Positions 51,961-59,681 of a stretch of DNA of 64,000 nucleotides are shown piece by piece. The first letter of the stretch is position 1, and every line of letters begins with the position of its first letter. The translations under genes were made by a program, and so were the position numbers. The notes beneath the pieces were generated by a model, which saw only the letters and a list, made by a program, of their open reading frames with translations, did not search any database and was not told the DNA's origin. Source of the stretch: Roseimaritima sediminicola (GTDB taxonomy: Bacteria > Planctomycetota > Planctomycetia > Pirellulales > Pirellulaceae); contig NZ_WIAD01000025.1 of assembly GCF_009618275.1 (NCBI RefSeq), positions 20,909 to 84,908 on the forward strand. Direction: 5' to 3'.

Positions 51961-52225
51961 AGTAATCCTCCTCGCGGCGAACCACCGTTCGCAGCGCCGT
52001 CCCCAGCGCCACCACGGCCACGAACGCGACGAACCCAAACCAAGCCTGGAATCCGAACGAGGTTTCCAGATCGAAATGAGGGTGATGGTTTTCGTAGAAC
52101 AAATCGGCCAGCACCACGATCGCACAAGCGACACACAGGGCCAAAATCATCCGCCGAATGTTCTCGGGGCGTTCGAACCAACTGGGCGCGGCGTCCGCCT
52201 CGTGGGATGTTTGATCGGTCTTCAT
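51950..52225 (-). CDS. Small two-helix membrane protein of the Mrp operon
   Basis: A protein of 91 residues that starts with an ATGA overlap on the stop of the upstream antiporter gene. A hydrophilic start (about 1-25) is followed by one transmembrane helix (ILALCVACAIVVLADLF), a short His-rich loop (YENHHPHFDLE), a second helix (FGFQAWFGFVAFVAVVALG) and a C-terminus that ends RREEDYYDR. I recall small proteins with this FGF…GFVA…EDYYD pattern beside NuoL/M-like antiporter genes in other Mrp-like clusters, but know no established function. Its position and coupling say it belongs to the membrane complex, perhaps as an assembly or packing subunit. Confidence 0.8.
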   Translation of the reverse strand: MKTDQTSHEADAAPSWFERPENIRRMILALCVACAIVVLADLFYENHHPHFDLETSFGFQAWFGFVAFVAVVALGTALRTVVRREEDYYDR

Positions 52226-53703
52226 GAGCCCGCCGTGATGGGGAGCAAAACTTTGTAAATCCATTCCGACGCAAAGAACAGCACGACCGTGCCCACCGCC
52301 GTGATGCACAGCGGCACCACGCACATCCAAGGCGCTTCGCGCAGCCCCGCCGGTGGTTTCGTATCGGCCGGCGACAGGAAGGCCCGCATTGGAATGGGCA
52401 GCAGGTAGGCAATGTTCAGCAGCGAGCTGATCATCAGCACGGCGGTCAACCAGTACAGGTGATTCTCCACCGTCCCCACGGCCAGGAACCACTTGCTCCA
52501 GGCGCCCCCGCCGGGCGGCAGCCCGATGATGCTGATCGCCGCGATCGCAAACGCGATAAAGGTGAAGGGCATCGCGCGGCCCAACCCCCGCATCTCGCTG
52601 ATGTTCTTTTTATGCGTCGCGACATAGATCGCTCCGGCACAGAAAAACAGGGTGATCTTGCCCACCGCATGCATCGCGATGTGCATCCCGCCGCCGATCA
52701 CGCTGTCGGGCGTGGCCAGTGCCGCCCCCAAGGTGATGTACCCAAGCTGGCTGACCGTGCTGTAGGCCAAGCGAGCCTTCAGGTTGTCCTTGGTCATCGC
52801 GACCAGCGACCCCAGCAGGATCGTTGCGCCGGCCACGTAACACAGCCACCGGCTGACTTCGGTTTCGGCCAACAAGTCGATGCCGAACACGAACACCGCG
52901 ACCTTCATCACCGAAAACACGCCTACCTTGACCACCGCCACGGCGTGCAACAGCGCACTGACCGGCGTCGGCGCGACCATCGCCGCCGGCAACCAACGAT
53001 GAAACGGCATCAACGCCGCTTTGCCGATCCCAAACGCAAACAACCCCAGCAAGACGCCCAACTGAGTCTCGCTGATCTGGCCTCGCTCGAAAGCGGTCCG
53101 CAGGATGCCGCCGGTCTGGAAATCCAGCGTGCCGGCGATCGACCACGTCCAAGCCACGGCCATCATGAACAGGGCGACCGATGTCGACAGCAGAATCCCC
53201 AGATAGACGCGTCCGCCGTCGCGGGCCTCCCGATTGCCGTGATGCGTGACCAACGGATAGGTCGAGATCGTCATCACCTCATAGGCCACGAACAAGGTGA
53301 ACAGATTGGCCGAAAACGCCGCCGACATCGCCGCGAAAATCGCCACCGCAAAACAACTGTAGAACCGCGTCTGATGGCCTTCGTTGTGCGAGCGCATGTA
53401 GCCGATCGCGTACAGGGTGGTCAGGATCCACAACCCCGAGGCCACCAGTGCGAACAGCATTCCCAGTGGTTCGACGCGAAAGGCGATCGAGAATCCCGGC
53501 ACCATTTCGCCCACGGTCCACTGCGGACGTCCGCCGGCAAAGACATCCGTGGCCAGCAGACAGGTGCCGGCAAACAACACGCTCGATACGAGGATCGTGC
53601 AGCCTTCGCGCAGGTTGGGGCTGCGTCCAAATAAATTAATCAGGGCCAGCGCCACCAGCGGCAGCCCAATCGTGATCCAAATCAGGTTATCGGGATCGAT
53701 CAT
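52222..53703 (-). CDS. Mrp antiporter subunit D-like (second NuoM/MrpD-type)
   Basis: A protein of 493 residues with about 14 membrane helices. Antiporter-family residues are present: Glu in LFVAYEVMTISTYPLVTHHG and Lys in GIGKAALMPFHRWLPAAM. The sequence APTPVSALLHAVAVVKVGVF and the SQLGYITLG segment are typical of NuoM/MrpD proton channels. In the second half, Lys and His in GGGMHIAMHAVGKITLFFCAG continue the charged axis. It starts inside an ATGA-type overlap with the preceding mrpD gene, and its own stop overlaps the small gene. In standard Mrp systems the large channel subunits are MrpA and MrpD; this one, with the third antiporter-type gene, probably fills the MrpA channel role. Confidence 0.9.
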   Translation of the reverse strand: MIDPDNLIWITIGLPLVALALINLFGRSPNLREGCTILVSSVLFAGTCLLATDVFAGGRPQWTVGEMVPGFSIAFRVEPLGMLFALVASGLWILTTLYAIGYMRSHNEGHQTRFYSCFAVAIFAAMSAAFSANLFTLFVAYEVMTISTYPLVTHHGNREARDGGRVYLGILLSTSVALFMMAVAWTWSIAGTLDFQTGGILRTAFERGQISETQLGVLLGLFAFGIGKAALMPFHRWLPAAMVAPTPVSALLHAVAVVKVGVFSVMKVAVFVFGIDLLAETEVSRWLCYVAGATILLGSLVAMTKDNLKARLAYSTVSQLGYITLGAALATPDSVIGGGMHIAMHAVGKITLFFCAGAIYVATHKKNISEMRGLGRAMPFTFIAFAIAAISIIGLPPGGGAWSKWFLAVGTVENHLYWLTAVLMISSLLNIAYLLPIPMRAFLSPADTKPPAGLREAPWMCVVPLCITAVGTVVLFFASEWIYKVLLPITAGS

Positions 53704-55181
53704 GAACCGGCTCCCAACAGCGCCGCGGCCGCGCGTCCGGCCAGGCCAGCCGAGTACGTCGTCCAGACGCCGAACAACAACGTCGCCGCGATCACCACAT
53801 AGGTCGGCACCAACATGCTCAGCGGTGCCTCCTTGGCTCGGGCCGCTCGTCCGCTGGGCTCATGAAAATACAACGTCTCGACGACTCGCCAGATATACAC
53901 AACCGCCAACAGCGAACTGACCAACATCAACACGGCCACGGCCCAGTGTTCGGTTTGCACGGCCGTGGTCAGCAACAACCACTTGCTGACAAAACCGACC
54001 GTTACCGGCACGCCGATCAATCCCAGCCCGCCCAGCGCCCAGGCCATCGACGTCCAGGGCATCGTTCGTCCCGCACCCCGCCAATCTTCCAGTTGCACCG
54101 AACGGAGCTGCAGGGCATAGCAACCCACGACCATGAACAATCCGCCTTTGATCAACGCGTGGTTGAACATATGGACGATCCCCGCGGTCAGGCCTTCCTG
54201 GGTCCCCATGCTAATGCCCAGCAACATGTAACCGATCTGCGCGATGCTGGAATAGGCCAGCAACCGCTTGACGTCGCTCTGATAGATCGCCGACGTGGAT
54301 GCGACGAAGATGCCCACCAAGGCCAGCGTCGTCAGCTCCGAGTCCAGGGGCAACAGATCGAAAGCGAACTCGGGCGTAAAAATGTCATACACCAGCCGGA
54401 TAAAGATGTAGACCGAAACCTTGGTCGACGTGGCGGCGATGAACGCGGTAACCGCCGAGGGAGCGTAGGTGTAGGCGTTGGGCAACCAGCTGTGCACCGG
54501 AAACACCGCCATCTTGATGCACAACCCGATCGTCATGAAGGCAAACGCCACCAGGATCGTGCGGGGTCCGCCTTCTCGAGGCAAACGATGGGCGATGTCG
54601 TCCAAGTTCAGCGTCCCGGTCATCTGATAGACCAAGCCGATCCCGATCAGAAAGAACGTGGCCCCGACGGTTCCCAGAATCAGATACCGCAGCGCCGCCA
54701 GCGGAGCCCGCCGCGTCCGCGCCAGACTGATCATCGCATAGGAGGACAGCGAGGAGATTTCCAGAAACACAAACACGTTGAACAGGTCGCCCGTGATGCA
54801 CATCCCCAGCAACCCGGTCAGACACAGCAGGTAACTGGCATAGAACAGCGTGTGCTTGGATCCCGGGATCTCCAGCTCCACAGTCCGCGGCGCATAGGCC
54901 AGCACGATGGCGGCGATTGCCGAGACGAACAGCATCACAAAGCCGCTCAGGTAATCGACCACGTACTCGATGCCGTAGGGCGGCTGCCACCCGCCGATGT
55001 CGTAGTGGATCGGGCCGCTTTGCAGCACACGAGCCATCAACGCCAGCGAGATGCCAAACACGCAGGCCGAAACGGTCAAAGCCAGCAGGTAGGCCAGGCG
55101 CCGGCCACCCAGTAACACGCACAGCGGTGCGGTCATCAGCGGCAGGACGATCAATAGAACGGGTAATTGGCTTGCGATCAC
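53700..55181 (-). CDS. mrpD: Mrp Na+/H+ antiporter subunit D
   Basis: A protein of 493 residues with about 14 helices. It carries the family Glu in VFVFLEISSLSSYAMISL and Lys in GLCIKMAVFPVHSWLPNAYTY. APSAVTAFIAATSTKVSVY follows, then SIAQIGYMLLGISMG and FNHALIKGGLFMVVGCY with the second conserved Lys. The subunit forms one of the proton-conducting channels that drive Na+ export in the cytoplasmic membrane. It overlaps mrpC by four bases at its start and the next antiporter gene by four at its end. This directly follows mrpC, as in the classic mrp order. Confidence 0.92.
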   Translation of the reverse strand: MIASQLPVLLIVLPLMTAPLCVLLGGRRLAYLLALTVSACVFGISLALMARVLQSGPIHYDIGGWQPPYGIEYVVDYLSGFVMLFVSAIAAIVLAYAPRTVELEIPGSKHTLFYASYLLCLTGLLGMCITGDLFNVFVFLEISSLSSYAMISLARTRRAPLAALRYLILGTVGATFFLIGIGLVYQMTGTLNLDDIAHRLPREGGPRTILVAFAFMTIGLCIKMAVFPVHSWLPNAYTYAPSAVTAFIAATSTKVSVYIFIRLVYDIFTPEFAFDLLPLDSELTTLALVGIFVASTSAIYQSDVKRLLAYSSIAQIGYMLLGISMGTQEGLTAGIVHMFNHALIKGGLFMVVGCYALQLRSVQLEDWRGAGRTMPWTSMAWALGGLGLIGVPVTVGFVSKWLLLTTAVQTEHWAVAVLMLVSSLLAVVYIWRVVETLYFHEPSGRAARAKEAPLSMLVPTYVVIAATLLFGVWTTYSAGLAGRAAAALLGAGS

Positions 55182-55729
55182 GACCTTCGATCCACGGCCA
55201 GAATTTCGTCTTCTTCGATCGTGCCGTAGTCTTCTCGGATGCGAACGATCAACGCCAGGGCAACGGCCGTCGTCGCGATCCCCACCACGATGGCCGTCAA
55301 CATCAACACGCTGGGCAGGGGATTGGAATAGATCGGACCGTCGGCAATCGTCACCGCCGCCGACACCGGCTCGGCGATCTCCTCGACGTGCTCGGCCAGC
55401 TCGGCGGCGCCGTTTGCGATGGGCTCACCGGCGGCCGCGCCAGGCTCGTCTACGCTGTGCCCGTTCAGAGCGTGTTCGCCGTGGGCGTCCAGCGTGTGTT
55501 CGTCGTGGGGGCTGTGCGCGGCGGCCAGAGCCGGCGGAATGATCGGAGCCGTTCCGCCACTGATCTTGCCCATCGTGATGTACAGCAAGAACACCGAGGT
55601 CTGAAAGATGTTCAGCCCGATGATCGACCGGATCAGATTGCCGCGGGAGATCACAATGTAAAACCCGGTCATCATCAAAAAGATGACGATCCAGTAGTTA
55701 TACAGTCCCAGAAACTGTTCCAGGCTCAT
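55178..55729 (-). CDS. mrpC: Mrp antiporter subunit C (NuoK-like) with long His-rich loop
   Basis: A NuoK/MrpC protein of 183 residues. Typical MrpC proteins are about 110-125 residues. The first two helices (WIVIFLMMTGFYIVIS and IIGLNIFQTSVFLLYI) and the last (SVLMLTAIVVGIATTAVALALIV) are normal. Between helices 2 and 3 there is an extra loop of about 65 residues with His at 72, 75, 78, 83, 86 and 91, followed by an acidic stretch. The loop should face the side opposite the N-terminal tail turn, but its side is not certain. It is 9 bp after mrpB and overlaps mrpD by four bases. The role of the loop is unknown; metal or proton binding is a guess. Confidence 0.88.
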   Translation of the reverse strand: MSLEQFLGLYNYWIVIFLMMTGFYIVISRGNLIRSIIGLNIFQTSVFLLYITMGKISGGTAPIIPPALAAAHSPHDEHTLDAHGEHALNGHSVDEPGAAAGEPIANGAAELAEHVEEIAEPVSAAVTIADGPIYSNPLPSVLMLTAIVVGIATTAVALALIVRIREDYGTIEEDEILAVDRRS

Positions 55730-55738
55730 TGGCGTTTC

Positions 55739-56182
55739 CTAAGTGATGTGTTGCCGGCCTGCGAACGTATAAAAAATCATCGTCATCACCGCCGTCACGG
55801 TGACGCCCACGCCCAGTTCCACCAGAAAGATCCCCAGGTGTTGGCCGCTGGGCAATACCTGGGGCCAAACGTCGTGGGTCAGATGGTTGTAATCCAGAAA
55901 ATTACCGCCCATCAGCATCGTTGCCACGCCGGTCCCGGCGTAGATCAGGACGCCCAGAGCCATCAACCGCTGCATCAATTTCGGCGGCGCCACGCGTTTG
56001 GCGGCTTCCAGTCCGAACACCAACCCGTACAGCGTCAGCGCCGCGGCCAGGATCACTCCGGCCTGGAACCCGCCACCGGGGCCGTAATCGCCATGAAACT
56101 GGACGTACAGCGCGAACAGCAGGATGTAGGGGATCAACAGCTTGGTGACGACGCGGATGATCGGAAACGTATTCATGCTCAT
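55739..56182 (-). CDS. mrpB: Mrp antiporter subunit B
   Basis: A protein of 147 residues with four predicted helices. The MnhB/MrpB hallmark FHGDYGPGGGFQAGVI is present, with the charged HG…PGGGFQ turn between helices 1 and 2. It starts in a four-base overlap with the MbhDE-type gene. In Mrp complexes this subunit lies between the MrpA C-terminal part and MrpC and helps form the Na+ path. The length and hydropathy match the family, and no unusual features are seen. Confidence 0.92.
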   Translation of the reverse strand: MSMNTFPIIRVVTKLLIPYILLFALYVQFHGDYGPGGGFQAGVILAAALTLYGLVFGLEAAKRVAPPKLMQRLMALGVLIYAGTGVATMLMGGNFLDYNHLTHDVWPQVLPSGQHLGIFLVELGVGVTVTAVMTMIFYTFAGRQHIT

Positions 56183-56754
56183 GCCGCTTCCTCCTCGGAT
56201 CCGTCCGCTTTGTCATCGGGATCCTCCTCTTTGCGCAGGATCAAGATCACCGCGGTTCCGGCCGTAAAGATCACGGCCGTCTCGCCCATCGTGTCGTACC
56301 CGCGGTAGCTGGCCAGCACGGCGGTGACCACGTTGGGCAAACCGTGCATGTCGTCCTGGGAACGCTCGACGAAGGACGGACTGGGGTACTGATGCACCGG
56401 GGCGTCGGGATCGCCGAAGTGCGGCATGTCCAGCGTGCCGTAGACCAGGACCGCGCCGGTGATCGTGACCACCAGAAAGGGCACCGGCGAGAAGCGAGGA
56501 AAACGTTTTTCGTTCTTGCCCGTCAGCGCCAACGTGCACAGAAACAGCACCGTAGCGATCCCCGCTCCGACGGCCGCCTCGGTAAAGGCCACGTCCGGAG
56601 CGTCCAGGCTGAGCATCCAACTGGCGCTCAAAAAGCTGTAGATGCCCGTGAACATGATCGCCGCCCAAAGGTCGCGGATGCGCGCGACCGTGACCGCCGT
56701 GGCGGCCAGCAACGTCAAGATCGCGACGTCGATCATGGTGAATTCGTTGATCAT
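56179..56754 (-). CDS. Mrp subunit of MbhD/MbhE type (DUF4040; the C-terminal part of MrpA as a separate gene)
   Basis: A protein of 191 residues. The first half carries the MbhD/DUF4040 pattern: GIYSFLSASWMLSLDAPDVA, then FTEAAVGAGIATVLFLCTL. The second half carries the MbhE pattern ASYRGYDTMGETAVIFTAG. In Bacillus-type Mrp these two domains form the C-terminus of MrpA; here they stand alone, and large antiporter proteins are encoded separately downstream. The charged loop between the halves (about 75-140) is long. The C-terminus is acidic (SEEEAA). It overlaps mrpG and mrpB by four bases each. Confidence 0.88.
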   Translation of the reverse strand: MINEFTMIDVAILTLLAATAVTVARIRDLWAAIMFTGIYSFLSASWMLSLDAPDVAFTEAAVGAGIATVLFLCTLALTGKNEKRFPRFSPVPFLVVTITGAVLVYGTLDMPHFGDPDAPVHQYPSPSFVERSQDDMHGLPNVVTAVLASYRGYDTMGETAVIFTAGTAVILILRKEEDPDDKADGSEEEAA

Positions 56755-57122
56755 CGCGATGCTCCGGAATCGGGTTCTTCACGCCGCCGGCCCGGCAACT
56801 CGGGCAGCTTATCGGGTCGCCGATCCAGCTCCGGCCGCAGCCCGTGAGCCAACGCCGAGCGGGCCAAGGCGTGGCAACTGCTGGGACTGGTGATCATCAG
56901 AAAAAACAGAATCGCGGCCAGCTTGACCGCCACCAGCGTCCAGCCCGCTTGAAAGATCAATCCCGTCACGATCAATCCCGCTCCCAGCGTGTCGGTGATC
57001 CCGCCGCCGTGCATCCGCGAGAAAAACTCCGGCAGACGAACGATCCCGATCCCTCCGACGATCGAGAAAAACGATCCGGCCAACAGCAAGGCCCAGCTGA
57101 GGATGTCGACGAACAAGCTCAT
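56751..57122 (-). CDS. mrpG: Mrp antiporter subunit G
   Basis: A protein of 123 residues with three helices. The PhaG/MnhG motif is GIVRLPEFFSRMHGGGITDTLGAGLI, the counterpart of the usual R-x-P-D-x-x-x-R-x-H segment. The tail after helix 3 is hydrophilic and Arg/Pro/Glu-rich. It overlaps mrpF and the MbhDE-type gene by four bases. Small accessory membrane subunit needed for assembly in characterised Mrp systems. Confidence 0.9.
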   Translation of the reverse strand: MSLFVDILSWALLLAGSFFSIVGGIGIVRLPEFFSRMHGGGITDTLGAGLIVTGLIFQAGWTLVAVKLAAILFFLMITSPSSCHALARSALAHGLRPELDRRPDKLPELPGRRREEPDSGASR

Positions 57123-57466
57123 CGGATGCGGTCCCCGCCAAAACTGCCGTACTCGGTAAACCGCAACAGCGCCACCATGCCGATGAAGTTCATCAGGCTG
57201 TACAGCAGGGCCAGGTCCAAAAAATCGTTGCGGTTCAGCAGAAAATCGACCACGCAGATCAACAGCACCGTTTTGGTGCCAAACATATTCAGAGCCAGCA
57301 CGCGGTCAAACACCGTCGGCCCCAGCATCGCTCGCACCAGAGCCAGGGTCATCGTTACCAGGATGGCCATCGCGGTAACGGCACACATCCATTCGGTTTG
57401 TCGGCTTCCGCCCAGCGCAGCGACCGCCTCGGCGGCCGCAACCAACATCGGGGCCGCCTCGACCAT
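57119..57466 (-). CDS. mrpF: Mrp antiporter subunit F
   Basis: A protein of 115 residues, longer than the usual 85-95 by an Ala-rich N-terminal extension. The family motif RAMLGPTVFDRVLALNMFG is present, followed by two more helices (TVLLICVVDFLLN and ALLYSLMNFIGMVALL). It overlaps mrpE by one base and mrpG by four, which places it firmly in the operon. Confidence 0.9.
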   Translation of the reverse strand: MVEAAPMLVAAAEAVAALGGSRQTEWMCAVTAMAILVTMTLALVRAMLGPTVFDRVLALNMFGTKTVLLICVVDFLLNRNDFLDLALLYSLMNFIGMVALLRFTEYGSFGGDRIR

Positions 57467-57948
57467 CAGGAATCCCCTTCCAATCGAGAAACCCTGCGGT
57501 CCATTTCATCGTTGGCGTCCGGGGCCGTACCGGCCGCCGTCAACGCGTGCACGGTGATCTGGTCGTCGTGCATATTCACCGAGACGGTGCCGGGGGTCAG
57601 CGTGATCGAATTGGCCATGATCACGCGTCCGATCGTCGTCTTCTGGCTCGGCGTCACCTCGACCATCGACCGCTCCAAGGGCATTCGACGCGCCAGGATG
57701 ACCCGCGTGACCGCCAGGTTCGAGACCACGATCTCCTTGATCAACCAGGGGGCATAGGAGGTGAACGGTCGCAACCCCAGCTGCGCCGGAGCCCCTTCCT
57801 CGTCCACGATGCCCATCCGCAGCGTCACCGCCAAACAAAACGCGCACGACAACAAACCCAATCCCAGCAGAAACGGGTTTTCAAAATGCCCCGACCACAT
57901 CAACCACGTGGCGACCAGGGTGACGACAAGAGTGAGCGAGTATTTCAC
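57466..57948 (-). CDS. mrpE: Mrp antiporter subunit E, first gene of the operon
   Basis: A protein of 160 residues starting at GTG 57948. Two or three hydrophobic helices at the N-terminus are followed by the conserved PWLIKEIVVSNLAVTRVIL segment and a soluble domain. That domain contains ANSITLTPGTVSVNM and a hydrophobic VHAL, the typical MrpE/MnhE pattern. The C-terminal tail is extended and charged. No strong ribosome site is visible. As first gene it must lie near the operon promoter, which I could not pick out in the 57949-58080 stretch. Confidence 0.9.
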   Translation of the reverse strand: MKYSLTLVVTLVATWLMWSGHFENPFLLGLGLLSCAFCLAVTLRMGIVDEEGAPAQLGLRPFTSYAPWLIKEIVVSNLAVTRVILARRMPLERSMVEVTPSQKTTIGRVIMANSITLTPGTVSVNMHDDQITVHALTAAGTAPDANDEMDRRVSRLEGDS

Positions 57949-58773
57949 GTGCCAGCAGGCTCTCGAATCGGCTTGGGCAACCGCGCCGGACCACGGCGCT
58001 GCGAGAAATATAACGCCCCAGCCAACAAGCTAGAAGTGCCAACCGCGTCCAGAAACGATAACTAGTGACCGTTTTCCGAAAAGCCCCGCTTTGCTAGCAC
58101 GAACACCCCCGAAAACCCGAGCGAGGGCGGGGACAGTGCACGACCGGGGACAGTGCAGGACCGAAGACAGTGCACGACCGGAACGGGCCGGGCGGGGACA
58201 GGGGCCGGGCGGGGACAGTGCACGCCGCCGCAATCCCATGAAGCAGGGACAGCATACGCACCGGGGACAGTGCACGCCGCCGCACCCCCATGGAGCGGGG
58301 GCAGTCCTCTGCCAGCGGGTAAGCCACCGGCAGAGGCCGCAAGAAGCGAATTGCTAGCTCCGGAGGAGCGACAGCAGTACCGCGCAAGCACTGTCCCCGC
58401 CCGGCTCTGTTGCTAGCTCGGGAGGAGCGACAGGCGGACCGCGCAAGCACTGTCCCCGACCGGCTGGTGCCGAAGCTGTCGCCGCTCCGAGGCTAGCAAA
58501 TCAGTGGAGGGACCTGACCGGTGGTTTCACCACCGGCAAGGGGCTGCCGCCGCTTCCAGCGGCTAGAGACCTCTGGCCCCGACAAGAACTGGCTCCGACA
58601 AGAAGTCCGCGGAAGAGACCGCCAGAACCAGGCACGCTCAACCGTCTGGCAAGGGTTGCTAGCTACCGAAAGACCGCGGGGACAGTGCACGCAGACCTGC
58701 CCCAACACCTATGAGGCCGTTGCGGCCGGGTCTGACCCCAGCCGCAATTAACTTGGCCCGATCAAACCGCTGG
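57949..58773. repeat. Second REP-like repeat island (no gene)
   Basis: These 825 bp between the divergent Mrp operon and the convergent side of sodC hold no credible gene. From about 58129 they contain repeated GGGGACAGTGCAC words (58129, 58146, 58211, 58263, 58678, plus degenerate copies). Two 59-bp direct repeats start at 58351 and 58410, each beginning ttgctagctc and ending actgtccccg, and an inverted copy of their start lies at 58476-58499. Hairpins are also present, such as ccggtgg…ccaccgg near 58519 and cctctgcc…ggcagagg between 58306 and 58336. The promoter of the Mrp operon should lie in the first 130 bp. Confidence 0.8.
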
Positions 58774-59370
58774 TTAACGGTTCTTCTTGCCGGCGGCTTT
58801 GAAGTCGGGGTTGCCGACGCCGATCAGGCCCAGGCCGATGCGTGGACCCGCGTTGCCGCTGGGTTGGCTGGTCAAATCGTCACGGTCGGCGTGGACGACG
58901 AAACAGCGTCCGAGGAAGAAGTGCAGCTTGGTGTCCTTGATGGTGAGATCCACATTGGCCACTCCGTTGGCACCGGCGGTGATATTGCCCAAGTCGCCGG
59001 CGTGCCCATGCCCCGGCTTGCCGTGGTCGGTGCCGCTGGGATTGAAATGCCCACCGGCGCTCTTGCCTTCGGCCATGTCGCGCAGGTCACCAAACTCGTG
59101 AACGTGGAAACCGTGCTCGCCTTCGCTCAAATTGCGAACCTTACCGGTGATGTGCAGGTCTCCGCCTTTCTGCATCAATCGCAGCGTACCGCGGGTCTTG
59201 TTGCCCTTGGTCGGCACGATCACGGCAATCCCCAATTTGGGTAGCTCGACCTCGGCGTGCGCGTGGGAGTGATCGCCGTGGGCGTCTTTGTGATCATCGG
59301 CCGCGACCGGCGAGCACACAAAACAGGCGGCGGCCAACATCATCGTGACAGACGTAAACATTCGTGTCAT
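58774..59370 (-). CDS. sodC: Secreted Cu/Zn superoxide dismutase without the usual disulfide
   Basis: A protein of 198 residues. The signal peptide is about 1-24 (…SPVAA). A His-rich start of the mature protein (about 27-38) is followed by the CuZn SOD fold. Metal ligands are visible: the Cu His pair in GFHVHEFGD, bridging and Zn His in SAGGHFNP and GTDHGKP, His and Asp in GHAGDLGN, and the last Cu His in CFVVHADRDDL. The channel Arg is in GNAGPRIGLG. Both Cys of the family disulfide are missing: EGKSAGGH has no Cys, and RIGLG replaces the usual R-x-ACG. The only Cys left in the mature chain is in GRC. ATG 59370 has AGGAGA about 12 bases upstream. It dismutates superoxide in the periplasm. 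Confidence 0.93.
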   Translation of the reverse strand: MTRMFTSVTMMLAAACFVCSPVAADDHKDAHGDHSHAHAEVELPKLGIAVIVPTKGNKTRGTLRLMQKGGDLHITGKVRNLSEGEHGFHVHEFGDLRDMAEGKSAGGHFNPSGTDHGKPGHGHAGDLGNITAGANGVANVDLTIKDTKLHFFLGRCFVVHADRDDLTSQPSGNAGPRIGLGLIGVGNPDFKAAGKKNR

Positions 59371-59681
59371 AGCAGTTTTTTCTCCTGAGGTGATTTTCCA
59401 AAACACACAAACCAATCGTCGCCACGATAGTGTACCGCGATTGCGACGAGCGGTGGTGTGAAGCTGGTGAAAGAATAACGAAAAAGAGACCGCAATCCCT
59501 CGAATTCCCTCGAATTCCCTCGAAAACCCTGCGTCCGCCTCGCCGGCCGCTACAATCAGATCCGCCGTCCCCCGCCGGATTAGAATAGCCTGCCACCGAC
59601 CCACCAACGGCATCCCGCCACCGGACCGGTTGCCGCCATGGCGAACGGCCTCCACTTTCCCATCAACCGCCGCGTACCACC
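59371..59681. other. Intergenic region between divergent sodC and phosphodiesterase genes
   Basis: These 311 bp hold both promoters. The only structure I see is a 10-bp word (tccctcgaat) repeated three times in tandem at 59496-59525, the last copy with one change. No RNA gene is apparent. Confidence 0.55.

Noticed and set aside
50251..52134. Longer third antiporter protein of 627 residues
   Set aside because: The extra 58 residues are read from the small upstream gene in another frame; GAGGAGG marks ATG 51960.
58129..58700. CRISPR array
   Set aside because: The repeated words are short, differ in sequence, are irregularly spaced and include inverted copies; no cas gene is near.
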